From NCBI RefSeq assembly GCF_003144195.1, contig NW_020290021.1, forward strand, positions 1 through 64,000: 64,000 nucleotides of DNA. The letters are read 5' to 3'. The DNA comes from Ceraceosorus guamensis. Its lineage: Eukaryota; Basidiomycota; Exobasidiomycetes; Ceraceosorales; Ceraceosoraceae. Position numbers and translations under genes: made by a program. The notes under the pieces were generated by a model that saw nothing but the letters and a program-made list of their open reading frames with translations, was not told where the DNA came from and searched no databases. This document shows, piece by piece, positions 22,177 to 32,497 of the stretch (positions within the stretch are counted from its first letter, which is position 1; each line of letters begins with the position of its first letter).

Positions 22177-23071
22177 TGCGGATACGATGCCTCGACCTGG
22201 AGCAGGAACAGGCAGGCGAAGGCCTGTTCTAGCAGCATCAGGTTGAAGAGCGGTGGTGTGCAAGAAGACTGGAGATCGTTCTCAAGACGTCAATGGATCA
22301 GCATCATCCGCAACGTCCTGGCCACTTTTCTGCTGTCCAACCACTCCTGTCGTGCTCCCTCTGCTCTACCACATCTGCGCCCTCTCGATCTGCATTGAAT
22401 CGAACATAACCGCTCCATGTTCTGTTGCTTCATCATAGGTGCCCGCTGGTTAGTCTTAGCCTTTTCGTCTCTGGCAACATTTGCACTTCTTGCATGTTCG
22501 CTTGTGTCACGCAAATGAACAGCTCAAAGATGGCGCAGGCGAGGCGTTTGCGCTAGGGAAATGGATGACATTCCTTGCCTTTCTTGCGCCCAATGGCGCG
22601 ATGCAAGGTGAGACTTCGCGTTTGCAAGGGAGAACAGGGAGCGGAATCGATTATGGGGGGGATGGATCGCTTTGGCCGCGTATAGCAGTCGGCTAGTCTT
22701 AGCAGGGTTGATGCTCGATGGCGGCCTTGAATGGCGGAGCAGTCTGCCACGCTTGCTGCTTGCACAGATGTGCCAGTCTAAGTTTGAGACGGACACTTCT
22801 ACGCGGTGCCTTCGCTATCTGCTTCGTGAGGCGCTTTGACTGCTTTGCTTGCAGCTAGGAGGCATGCACCGGAATCAAGCGCGATGTGGAGGCGCGATGC
22901 TCAAGCGCTCAAGAGAGCATTGAGAACTTGCTCATCCGTCACGTTGCGGACGCTACCCACAGGGACGTGGACGATAGAGCGTTACACGAATCATTTATAG
23001 TTAGCATGCTGTCAAGTGCAAGGACACGCCCTCATCCCGGGACCGCCCGTTGCCCCTTCTGCCCCTTGGAC
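22177..23071. other. Convergent intergenic region
   Basis: About 0.9 kb between the 3' ends of the glutaredoxin and UBC1-like genes. Only short overlapping frames are present; nothing recognisable. Confidence 0.5.
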
Positions 23072-24245
23072 TCACTTGTCGCCCTTGTAGTTGAGCTTCT
23101 TGAGCACTTCTATCACTTGTTTCCTTGTGAAGCCCTGTATGGAGGCAGAGACGGAAGCCAAATTTGTTAGGATGCCCGGTGCGGCTGACGCCTAGAAGCC
23201 CGTCCGAGCACTCACCATGTCCTCGAAATTCTTGACATGCTGAGGCTCCAGCCCCGCCGTTCTGACCTCGTCCACCTCCACTTCCTTGGTCTTGTTCTTG
23301 TTGGCATTCGCTTTCGACGACGAGCCGGAAGGTCCACCCGCGTACAGCTCGCACCAATACCTGGCCGTGTTTTCCGCGTCTTTCTTGTCCTTCATGAAGT
23401 GTTGTGCAACGGCAGCATCCTGAGGGTCTGTATACTCAGGAGAGACCAAAAGCGATCGGAGAGAGATCAAGGTTGATTTGAGAGTGAGGACGGGCGACCA
23501 AGCATTCTTCAGAATATCCAGACAAATGAATCCGGTTGCCGAGGAGACGTTGGGATGATATATCTGTGGAAATGCGAAGCTGGCCTGTCAGAAAACAGAG
23601 ATCGGGAAAACCCGCATAGCTAGCCCAAACAGCCCAATAGCACAACGACTGACCTTGGTGATGAAGCGCATCTGGATAGGCTGAAATGGGTACTGCTCGG
23701 GAATGACCACATCCTTGTAGGTGAAGCGGGACAAGCGATGGGGGGTGAGCACAGCTTGAGGGGTAGCTCTACAGGGCAGCAAGACATCCGACGCCGCGCT
23801 TTGTATTGTCGTGCCGAAATACTCGGAGGCAACGATCACCTCCTGGCTGCTGGTGGTAGTGGTCGCCCACACCGAGTGGTCATCGTGGAGCTTCGATCGT
23901 TTGCGCCCTCGAGTGTTGCGTCAAAGGAGCGAGGAGGGGGACAATGCAACTGCGCTAGCAGCTCGCAACTCACCACGTCGAAGGTGCCGCTCTCATAGAT
24001 ACTACCTTCTGGTCCTTTGAACGTCCCTTTCAAATGAAAAGGTGAGTCTGTTGTAATGGTCACGCAGTCCGAGTCGACATCAGTAAGGAGGAGCAGCCTG
24101 AGCCTGATCACCGGTCTCCTTCGACGCTTGTATGTGCGCCGAACTATGACTCACCGCCTACCAGCTGAATGGAGACTCCGCTAGCTGGATCTGACTGAAT
24201 GTCCACGATCTCCTTGTTGACACGTCGGGTACGAGGATCCGACAT
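23072..24245 (-). CDS. UBC1: Ubiquitin-conjugating enzyme E2 with UBA domain (UBC1/UBE2K type)
   Basis: Predicted 211-aa E2. Exons are 24245-24155, 24047-23974, 23713-23654, 23563-23216 and 23134-23072, all in phase. The UBC fold shows [12 protein letters not shown], the core [17 protein letters not shown], the HPNV block and the catalytic Cys in GFICLDIL, followed by [11 protein letters not shown] and DPQDAAVA. After a Lys/Asn-rich linker the protein ends with a UBA-type helix set ([19 protein letters not shown]) and a stop directly after KLNYKGDK. The family builds K48 chains for proteasomal and ER-associated degradation. Several junctions were fixed by family conservation, for example LVG/DSPF, where the earlier open frame would give extra residues. 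Its ATG lies only 28 bp from an opposing ATG at 24274. Confidence 0.95.
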
Positions 24246-24273
24246 CTTGAGCAGAGTCACGCGGCAGCGGACA

Positions 24274-24634
24274 ATGGAAGTGCTGTACTCCCTCCTGTCC
24301 CACGTTCCTTTTAATGACCTCCTCTCCTACCGATGCGAGGTGGCTGTGGCGCTGGTAGTGGGCGTGTCGACGTGGATGGTAGTCCAAAGAGCTTGTGATC
24401 TCGAGACTGTGGAGGCGCGCGATGCGACGAAAAGGATCGAGGCTGGACTCTAGCTCCTTGCGACGCACCGCGGCCTCCGGTTGGGACAAGTTCTGCTTTC
24501 GATGAGAGTCTGGGTGAAGTGATACTGAGCGAGGATCCTCTACGCAAGCACAAGGCAGATTGGAGGAGAGTCGGCTGGTTCCACCTTCACCTGTTCAAGC
24601 TCATCGCGTCGATCACGATCGGGCTCTTGACTGA
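24274..24634 (+). CDS. Possible membrane-protein gene fragment, structure unresolved
   Basis: An ATG at 24274 opens a 59-codon frame with a plausible membrane span (VAVALVVGVSTWMVV) that ends at a TAG near 24453. From about 24400 another frame stays open with gene-like composition (AFDESLGEVILSEDPLRKHK, then WFHLHLFKLIASITIGLLTD) up to a GTGAGT donor at about 24635. No clear intron joins the two. No continuing exon was recognised downstream. It may be the start of a real divergent gene with small introns, a decayed gene, or chance. I do not recognise a family. Confidence 0.25.
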
Positions 24635-25675
24635 CGGTGAGTGGTTCTAGAAGCAATCCGTGATTTGATCAGTCAAGAGTGTTTCTCATTCGTGATTGCG
24701 TTGCTCCTCGCGACTCTCTCTGACTCGCGTTGCTTATTCATAAGCCATCGGCAAGCACGCCTCACAAAAACGCCTTGGCTTAGCGCGTGCTACAAAAGCA
24801 GGGCGCAATCAGGTGGAGGACGACCGAGCGTCGAGCGCCACGCGTGGCACGGAAGCGTGTGTATCGTACGAGACAGCCCACAGAGATGCACCTCTCTTTA
24901 TCACGTGATCTTCACCACCGACGCGATTTTCTTTCGTGCGCAAAACAAATTCGAAATCCGGTTCGCGGTGGGCCGCCATTCATACAATCAGCAGTCTCGA
25001 CTCTCGCAATCATGTGACCCCTCTTCCCACTTCGCTCCAACCCTGGCTCAATCTCGAATGATGACACTTCTTGGTGACACCTCGCATGTGGTGATGATGG
25101 TGATCAGTCGGGACTTTGGACCGGCGGCGCAGGACGGCGCAGTCCCATGCATCATGCATATTGGCGCCGCGCTCTCTCGCCTTACCGCCGGTATAAGGGC
25201 GATCGCTCGAGCTACATAGCGCGTGCTGAGGCCTGCATTATGCGCGTGTGCCGGCGGAGCGCACGGACCTTGAACGCTCTTCTCCGCTTCGGCACGGTGG
25301 TGGACCTTGTGTGTGCAGTCACATCTACGAAATGCGGGTAATGTGAATCAAGAATGTGTAGACTGACTGGCGTTTAGAGCATGCAGCTAGCTCAGCTTGA
25401 AGCACCGCTCAAAGGGCAGGCTTTTGTGCCGCATCCGCGGTGCAGGCCGGGTCCCAGCGCACATGCTGGCAAAGGCGCGGTGATGGCGTCGAAAACAGAT
25501 TTACGATGTGCGCTTGCTGAAACTGCTGACTGCGCGCCGGTCGGCACCGCATGCACGAGGTTGCTCGTTCACCTGTCACCACGTCGCACGCAGTCTGGAG
25601 CACGAGAGCTCTTTCTCTCCATCATCGCATCTAGCCTCGTCGCTCTCATCCCATCATTCGACCGCAGCCTTTGCC
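24635..25675. other. Intergenic region upstream of the aminotransferase
   Basis: About 1 kb with no supported gene. One ATTCGTGATT motif lies at 24688-24697. Long but unconvincing plus-strand frames from 24641 contain no recognisable domain. Confidence 0.5.
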
Positions 25676-27963
25676 ATGTCCGAAGCTCCTAAGCATGGCG
25701 TGCAGCGCTTGCATTCTTTCAAGGATGTCGCGCAAGCAGTCCTAGAGAACATCAGGTGAGCTCGATCTACTGCTAAGCGGCTATTCAGCTTTGCAACATC
25801 ACTAATCTCGACTTTGCGCAGACATGAGTCGCAGTCGGAAGCACATCGCCTCTTCCGTGAGCAGCCAGGTCATCAAGACTTGACGAGCAAGCAACCAGCC
25901 AAGCACATCGTTCCAGGCATAGAGCAGCCAGGATCTGTCGGTGTGGTGTACGTGACAGAGCGCGCTGCTGCCAATGGCTTCAAAGCCGGGGCCAAAGACT
26001 GGGCCAACTTTGGACAAGGTGCTCCCGAGACGACAGACCTAGAGGGAGGCTGTCCAAGACCTACAGTCCTCGATCTCTCGGCTTTCGGTGACGACATTCA
26101 CGAGTACGGACCTACCACTGGTATCACGGAGCTACGACAAAAGGTGGCAGATTATTACAACCACACTTTCCGTCAGAACAAGCCGAAGAAGATCGAAGCT
26201 GCCAACATTGCCATCGTGCCGGGAGGCAGAGCTGGCTTGGCACGGATCATGAGCGTACTGGGACCGGTGCTGCTTGGCTATAGTCACCTAGACTATGCAG
26301 CGTATGAACCTCTGCTTGGCATGAGTCAGGTTCAGGGTGTTCCCATGCAGCTAGAAGAGTCGAAGCGCTTCAAGGTAACCGCTGCCGACCTCGAAGCAGA
26401 GGTCAAAGCACGAGGTCTGACTACCCTTCTGCTGTGAGTTTGGAGGTGCCCGTCTCTCTGTATGCGAGGTGACCAGCACACAACCAGCTCACCCTTCAGA
26501 GGCGGCCGTTGCTGTTGCTACTGCTGTCACTCTCAGCTCCAATCCTCGCAACCCCACCGGTCAAGTGAGTATGCTTCTGATTGTCAGCCAGAGCGAAAGC
26601 GAGTCTGACGCGTTCTTCCCCTTCAGATTATTGAAGGCCAAGAATTGAAAGACGTGGTTGACATGTCCAGCAGGCTCGATGTCACAACCATCATGGACGA
26701 ATTCTACAGCCACTATCTTCTTGAAGGGGAACTTGGGCGCTCTGTGAGCGCCATGGAGTACATTGATGACATAGAGGAGAGCAATGTTGTCCTCGGTGCG
26801 TGGTTGAGGCATGGACTTCTCCGTGGAGCGCCCCTCTGCGCCTCAAATTTGTTTTCTTGCGTTCCACGTGCTAATAAATGTCTACTCCTCGCTTTGCCCC
26901 CCTCCAGTCGATGGACTGACCAAGAACGCGCGCTTACCAGGTGTGTTTCTCGGCTCTCGACATTTGTCTCGTGATGAAGCTGCTTCTCTCATTCTCTCTC
27001 CCCAATGTCTACCGTACAATCTCAGGCTGGCGTGTATGCTGGGTCTCGGGTCCGCGCGACCTTATTTCTGCCATTGGCGCCGTGGGATCATATTTAGATG
27101 GTGGGGCCTCCCATCCCATGCAGGTGGGTCGTGTACTTTCCCGCCTTTTTCGTCTGAAGGCTCAAATTCCCTTCCTGACGTGTCTGGTGCAGGTCTTCGC
27201 CCTGCCGATGCTGGATCTCGATCGCATTGCGCAAGACCGACTCGCCTTGCAGAAGCACTTCCGCATGAAGAGGGACCATGTGCTCAAACGCCTCGCAAAG
27301 ATGGGACTGCCCGTCAATGTGCCGCCTGTCGCGACATTCTACATCTGGCTCGACCTCAAGCCGTTGCCGCCTCCGCTCAATAGCGGCCTCGTTTTTGCTG
27401 AAGAGCGTGAGTCGCGCGCGCCTCTCCAGCTTTGATGGTCGTGTCCGATGGTTCGCTGATTCTGGCTACGTGCCCCGCACGCTTTTGCAGTGCTCAAGGA
27501 GAAAGCGATTGTGACGCCCGTAAGTCCTGAGACCGCCGCAGAACTCGCTGGACCAAGCTGATGCTTTCAAGCTGTCGATTTTCTGTCTGCTTCAGGGCAT
27601 CTTCTTCGACATCAACCCGGGACACAGGCGCAATATTGTGGACTCACCTTGCGAAAGCTACATCAGAGTGCGTGGAGAGGAGGGAAGCAGCGAGAGGGCC
27701 TGTCTGCTGTGCTGATGTCAAAGTCTAACTGCACAGATCTCTTTCGGGCCCAAGCTCGAAGAGCTGGATAGAGGTCTCGATGCCTTGTGAGCCTGTTTCT
27801 GCAACTGCCTTCAATAGGACATGGTCTGATGCTTCCAATCATTTTCTTTCGTAGCGAGCGAGTGCTCGCCAAGGCCGCTAAAGGGGACGCGAGCCTCGGC
27901 ACCAACTACGCAAAGGCTGACCCGAGCAAGAAGCATGAGGTCACGCCGCAAGCGCACGCTTAG
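25676..27963 (+). CDS. PLP-dependent aminotransferase, class I/II
   Basis: Predicted 497-aa enzyme in 11 exons: 25676-25755, 25822-26433, 26537-26564 (28 nt), 26627-26795, 26908-26940 (33 nt), 27026-27123, 27193-27406, 27491-27519 (29 nt), 27596-27667, 27737-27786 and 27855-27963. All phases agree. Fold-type-I marks are YGPTTGITELRQKVADYYN, the PLP-ring region GGRAGLARI, SNPRNPTGQ, MDEFYSHY, and the Schiff-base lysine in VDGLTKNARLPGWRVCW, encoded by the 33-nt exon. The C-terminal carboxylate-binding arginine would be in or near SYIRISFGP. It transfers amino groups between an amino acid and a 2-oxo acid; the substrate is not evident. There is no targeting peptide or membrane span. A 45-base poly-C tract follows 39 nt after the stop. 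Confidence 0.93.
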
Positions 27964-28001
27964 AATGACCGGCACTATCGACTTTTTGCCCAAGTTCGAG
28001 C

Positions 28002-28002
<1 letters not shown>

Positions 28003-28047
<45 letters not shown>
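28003..28047. repeat. Poly-C homopolymer, 45 nt
   Basis: Forty-five consecutive C bases 39 nt downstream of the aminotransferase stop codon, probably within or beside its 3' UTR. Confidence 0.95.
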
Positions 28048-29119
28048 TTTCCCCCTACTCCCCCTAACCTTGTCAAGGTCACATCTGATATCTGATGCTC
28101 TATGTCGATTGTCGATCTATATGCGATGTGCCCAGAATGCTTTTATTATTGTGTTCTGACTCGTCTGCTCTTTCTCGAGCATTCTTGCTGTCGTGTGCTC
28201 CTCGTCGGCCGCTTTGAGTCATGAAGTGACCGCGAATTCAGCACTGGCAAAATGACGGCGAGTGATACTGTAGCCTCGGATGTAAGCGGGCTTCTAAGAT
28301 GCCGAAGGGTGCATCTCTCCTTGTGCCTCGCAACGTCACTTTGCAAGATCGTGGACGCGCCACGCGCGAAGGAATGCGGTCATCATGAGCAAGAAGAAGA
28401 CGTATGGCGAGCCCGAAATGCGGGAGCTCAGCAGGTAGGCAGCAATCAGGAACGCAGCACCGCTATAGCATGCATATGATGAATGCAATTAGCTGTAGGC
28501 GGCGAGCAAAGATGTGGAGAAGGAAGCAAAACAACGCGATGCGCGCTCGGCCGCATTTCGGTCTCCAATTCCGCGCTAAAATGGGATTTGTGATTCTAGC
28601 GCGCGCGTGCGTGTGAGGGAATCGCGCTCGCGAAGAAACAAGTCAGAAAAGTCACACATCAGTGTGGGGCAGCGCGGCTTCCCCGGCCGCGCTTCGAACA
28701 ACTCTTCTCTCACCAAGCCGCACCATCAGCGCGGTTGACCGATGCGTTGCAAGAAAGTCAATGCGTGCACTCACACAGCACGAACGTGCAACGTGGGGCT
28801 CCTCTGATCTCTCTGACGTTAGCGCCAAAGTTCCACCGAGCATCGGAGCTAAAGCTGCTTTAGACGATGCTTGGCTCAGCACTCCCGGGCCGCCCAGGCC
28901 GACGGATCTTGCCGTCGCTTTAGGAGCGGTGCCGCTTGGGCAGAGCATCGCTTTGCGGACCCCACGGGGTTCAAAGTTGCCAGAATGCTGGAGCCCTGTG
29001 TGGCCGTCGGTGCAGAGTAGCTGTGATGGATGTGCAACGTTCAGACGAGAAGCATAGCAAGCGCTGCTCACAGTGCCCGAGCGCCTTGAGCATCGCCTAT
29101 TGTCAAGCTCGTCGAAAGG
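28048..29119. other. Intergenic region upstream of the alpha-glucosidase
   Basis: About 1.1 kb with only short overlapping frames on both strands. No recognisable gene, RNA or repeat besides the adjoining poly-C tract. Confidence 0.5.
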
Positions 29120-29205
29120 TATTTAAGCAAGGCTAGTCTGCAAATTTCTCGACGCCTTTTCTCAGGCTTCTCACCATTAGCCCTTCCCCCTCAAAGCTCA
29201 GCAGC
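29120..29205 (+). promoter_or_regulatory. Probable core promoter of the alpha-glucosidase
   Basis: TATTTAAG at 29120-29127 resembles a TATA element about 80 bp before the ATG. A pyrimidine-rich stretch (29153-29199) follows, as is common just upstream of starts of highly expressed fungal genes. Assigned by position and pattern only. Confidence 0.35.
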
Positions 29206-32200
29206 ATGAAAGCCACCATCACATCGACGCTGGGCAGTGCTGCGGCGCTGCTGGCAGCTGTCAGCTCTAGTCAAGCAGCACCCGCGGGACTCTCTGTGAG
29301 GCAAGAGCAAGGTGTACGGGCCTCGTACGATGTCACCAAGTGTCCAGGCTACAAGCTCGACGGTCCCATCAACGAGTCCGAGCACGGCTTCACTGCTCCC
29401 CTCTCCCTCGCTGGTGATGAGTGTCACGCGTACGGCTACGACATCAACAACCTCACGCTCTCGGTGGTGTACGAGACGGTGGACCGGATGCACGTTCACA
29501 TCTACGACACAGATCTCAAACAATACCAGCAGCCCATAGACATGCTCTTCAATCGATCCGATTCCGATCCTGCCAAGGTTGACAACGCCTCCACCAAGGG
29601 CGTTTCCCACCTCGAGTTCCACATGTCCGACAACTCTTCGCAGCTGTTCGAGTGGTGGATCACCCGAAAGGGTTCTGATGGCGCACCCCTCTTCGACACA
29701 CGTCAATCGAACCTTCCTACATTCGATGAAGGCCTTTCTCAATTCAATGACAGCCAGCGCAACACGACGGCCATCCGCAGCAACGCCATGGTGTTCGAGA
29801 ATCAGTATCTGCAGCTTTCCTCTGCTCTGCCAAAGGACGCTTCCCTGTACGGACTGGGCGAGCGCTACAGCGGTGGCGGCATTGGCGATTCCAGCTGGCG
29901 ACTCCCCACCAACATGCTTCAACCGTTCTTCACGCTGGATGATGGCGATCCTTTGGAGTCCAACATGTACGGCTACCACCCCATCTACCTCGAGACTCGC
30001 GCGACTGCTGACAACAAGACCGAAAGCCACGTGGTGGCTTTCCAATCGACCGCCGGTCTCGACATCCTTCGCCGTGAGAATGACCAAGGCGCTTTGATCC
30101 AGTACCGCGCTATCGGTGGCACGCTAGACTTCCGCTTCTTTAGCGGCTCCGCTGAAGCCGCGACGCCACCTGCTGACGCCGAGGCCGAGCAAGTCGAGGC
30201 CACCGTCGAGTCCTCGCTTGCTTCCCGCGCTGACATTGGCAGCAGACAGGAGGCGAGCAATGCGACGACTTCCGACGTTTTCGACGCGTCTCGCCTCCTG
30301 AACAACCCCACGACGGCCTTTGAGCAGTACGCAACTTATCTTGGTGGTGGACCTCTTCTCGTGCCTCGATGGGCCCTTGGTCTGCACTTGCTGCGCTGGG
30401 GACTCAACACCGTCAATGACAGTCGGGAAATGGTTGAGAACATGCGCCAGGCCGACATTCCCCTCGAGACCGCCTGGGCCGACATTGACTGGCTGCAAGC
30501 ATACCGCAACTTCGCGCCAGATCCCAACCGCTGGCCCGCTGACGAGCTCAAAGCTTATGTGGAGGAGCTGGCTACGAAGAACCAACACTTTATGCAGATC
30601 ATTGATGGTGCTATGCCCGCCGCCCCAACAAACGACACCGATGTCTACTTGCCGGGCACTGCTGGCGACGAGATGGACCTCTGGTGGAAGAACGCGAATG
30701 GCACCGACTACGTGGGCCAGGTATGGCCAGGCTACACGAAATGGCCCGATTCTCATCACCCCAACTCGAGCGAGTGGTGGTACCAAAGCCTTGCCAATCT
30801 TTCCCAGACGCTGCCCAACCTGGCCGTGTGGCTCGACATGCAAGAGCAGTCCTCCTTCTGCATTGGTTCTTGCGGATCTAACCAAAACCTCAGCGACACA
30901 CCCGCTTACCAAGCAGCGACCAGTGTAGCTGGATGGCCCGAAGGTTATTCGAACACTACTTACGGCAACTCCGGCAACATTACCGTGAATGGCACGCTCA
31001 CCTTTGCGGGCGTCGGCTCTGGCAGCGATGAACCTCTGCAGCGCCGTGCCGAGCTCCCTAGCAGCGAGCTGTCCGTCCGCGCTGTCAACGCCAGCGACTT
31101 CCACTACTCGCCTGCCGATCACGTGTACCAGAATGCCACGCAACGTTTCCTTTGGGATCCGCCTTACGCCATCCACAATGGCTGGACATCGAGCCCTGGA
31201 CCATTGGTTGACAACCTCAACAAGAAGACCATCTCCATGGAGGCTGTCTCGAAGGGCGGTGTGTCCCACGACGTGCACAATTTGGAAGGCAGTTTGACCG
31301 GTGCACACATTCATGACTCTTTGCAGCGCATCAATCCCGAGTCGCGCCCCTTCATCATTGCTCGTTCGACCGCTCCGGGTGCAGGACGTCGTGTGCACCA
31401 CTGTGAGTAAGACGGTACTCGCTGTTTTCTTGGATGGTGTTGACGTTAGATCATCGTCGATTGCAGGGCTTGGTGACAACTACTCGACGTGGCAATACCT
31501 TGCCAAGTCGATCCAGGGTGTGCTTCAATTTCAGCTCTTTGGCTTCTTCTCTGGCTCAGACGCCTGTGGTTTCAACCGCAACTCGAACGAAGAGCTCTGT
31601 GAGTGCTTGTCAATTTGAAGAAGCGCCTGACAACGTGGCTCATCGAGGCGCTTTCATCCAGGCAACCGATGGATGTCTCTTGCAGCCTTCACACCATTTG
31701 CTCGTGGCCACAACACACAAGGCGCCATTTCGCAATTCCCTTACGACTGGGAGAGCGTGGCCAACGCAACGCGTACAGGCTTCTATAAGCGTTACGAGCT
31801 CCTTCCGACGCTCTACACCGCTATCGCCCGTCACTCGCAGCGGGGCACACCTGCTGTGAAGTCTCTCTGGGTCGACTTCCCTGAGCACTTCAACGAGCTG
31901 AAGGCGACCGACACGCAGTACATGTTTGGCCCCCTGCTCGTCACACCCGTGCTGCAACCCAACGTCACCACTGTCGACGGCTTCTTCCCTGCTGCGGGTG
32001 GTGCTTGGCGCAACGTATTCGACAAGTCTGCCGTTACTGATTTCAACAAGAACATTACCATTCCTGCGCCGCTTTCCAGCATCAATGTCCACCAGCGACC
32101 TGCGAGCGTTTTGCTCACGCACGCAAGACCCGCTTACACCACCACAGAATCCGCCGCTGGTCCTTTTGGCCTGTATGTTAACCTGGGCGACGACGGCAGC

Positions 32201-32497
32201 GCGACAGGCGATGCGTATGTCGACGATGGTCTGACACCACTGCCAAACCCCGCCAAGGAGCTCAAGTTCAGTGCCAAGAATGGAAGCTTGTCGGGCCAGG
32301 CGTCTGGCGACTACAGTCTGGAGCAAAAGCTCGACGAGATCTTGCTCTTTGGTCTCGATGCTGCGCCATCGAACGTCACTGTCGGTGACAGACAGTTGGA
32401 TCAGGGCGCCCTGATCTTCGACAACAACACCCAATCGCTCAACATCACTGGTCTGGGTATCGATCTGAATGGTGCTTGGTCCGTCACTTGGCAATGA
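29206..32497 (+). CDS. Secreted alpha-glucosidase, glycoside hydrolase family 31 (AgdA-like)
   Basis: Predicted 1054-aa extracellular enzyme that hydrolyses terminal alpha-1,4 glucosidic bonds of maltose, oligosaccharides or starch. Exons are 29206-31402, 31467-31598 and 31662-32497; phases agree. The N-terminal signal peptide has a hydrophobic core around SAAALLAAVSSSQA. GH31 marks in order: LYGLGERYSGGG, then LLRWGLNTVNDSREMVENM, then ETAWADIDW. The nucleophile region is WLDMQEQSSFCIGSCG; the Asp is the nucleophile, and the pattern resembles Aspergillus AgdA (DMSEVSSF) rather than the more common DMNEPSSF. The acid/base Asp lies in GDNYSTW, restored across intron 1. ELCNRWMSLAAFTPFARGHN spans intron 2. 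Many Asn-X-Ser/Thr sites fit a glycoprotein. It is slightly longer than typical AgdA. Its 3' neighbour, about 4 kb away, is a Zn2Cys6 regulator; no link is shown. Confidence 0.96.

Noticed and set aside
29191-31479. Long minus-strand open frames (298 and 451 codons) across the alpha-glucosidase
   Set aside because: They are antisense shadows produced by the codon bias of the GH31 gene; no domain or start context supports them.
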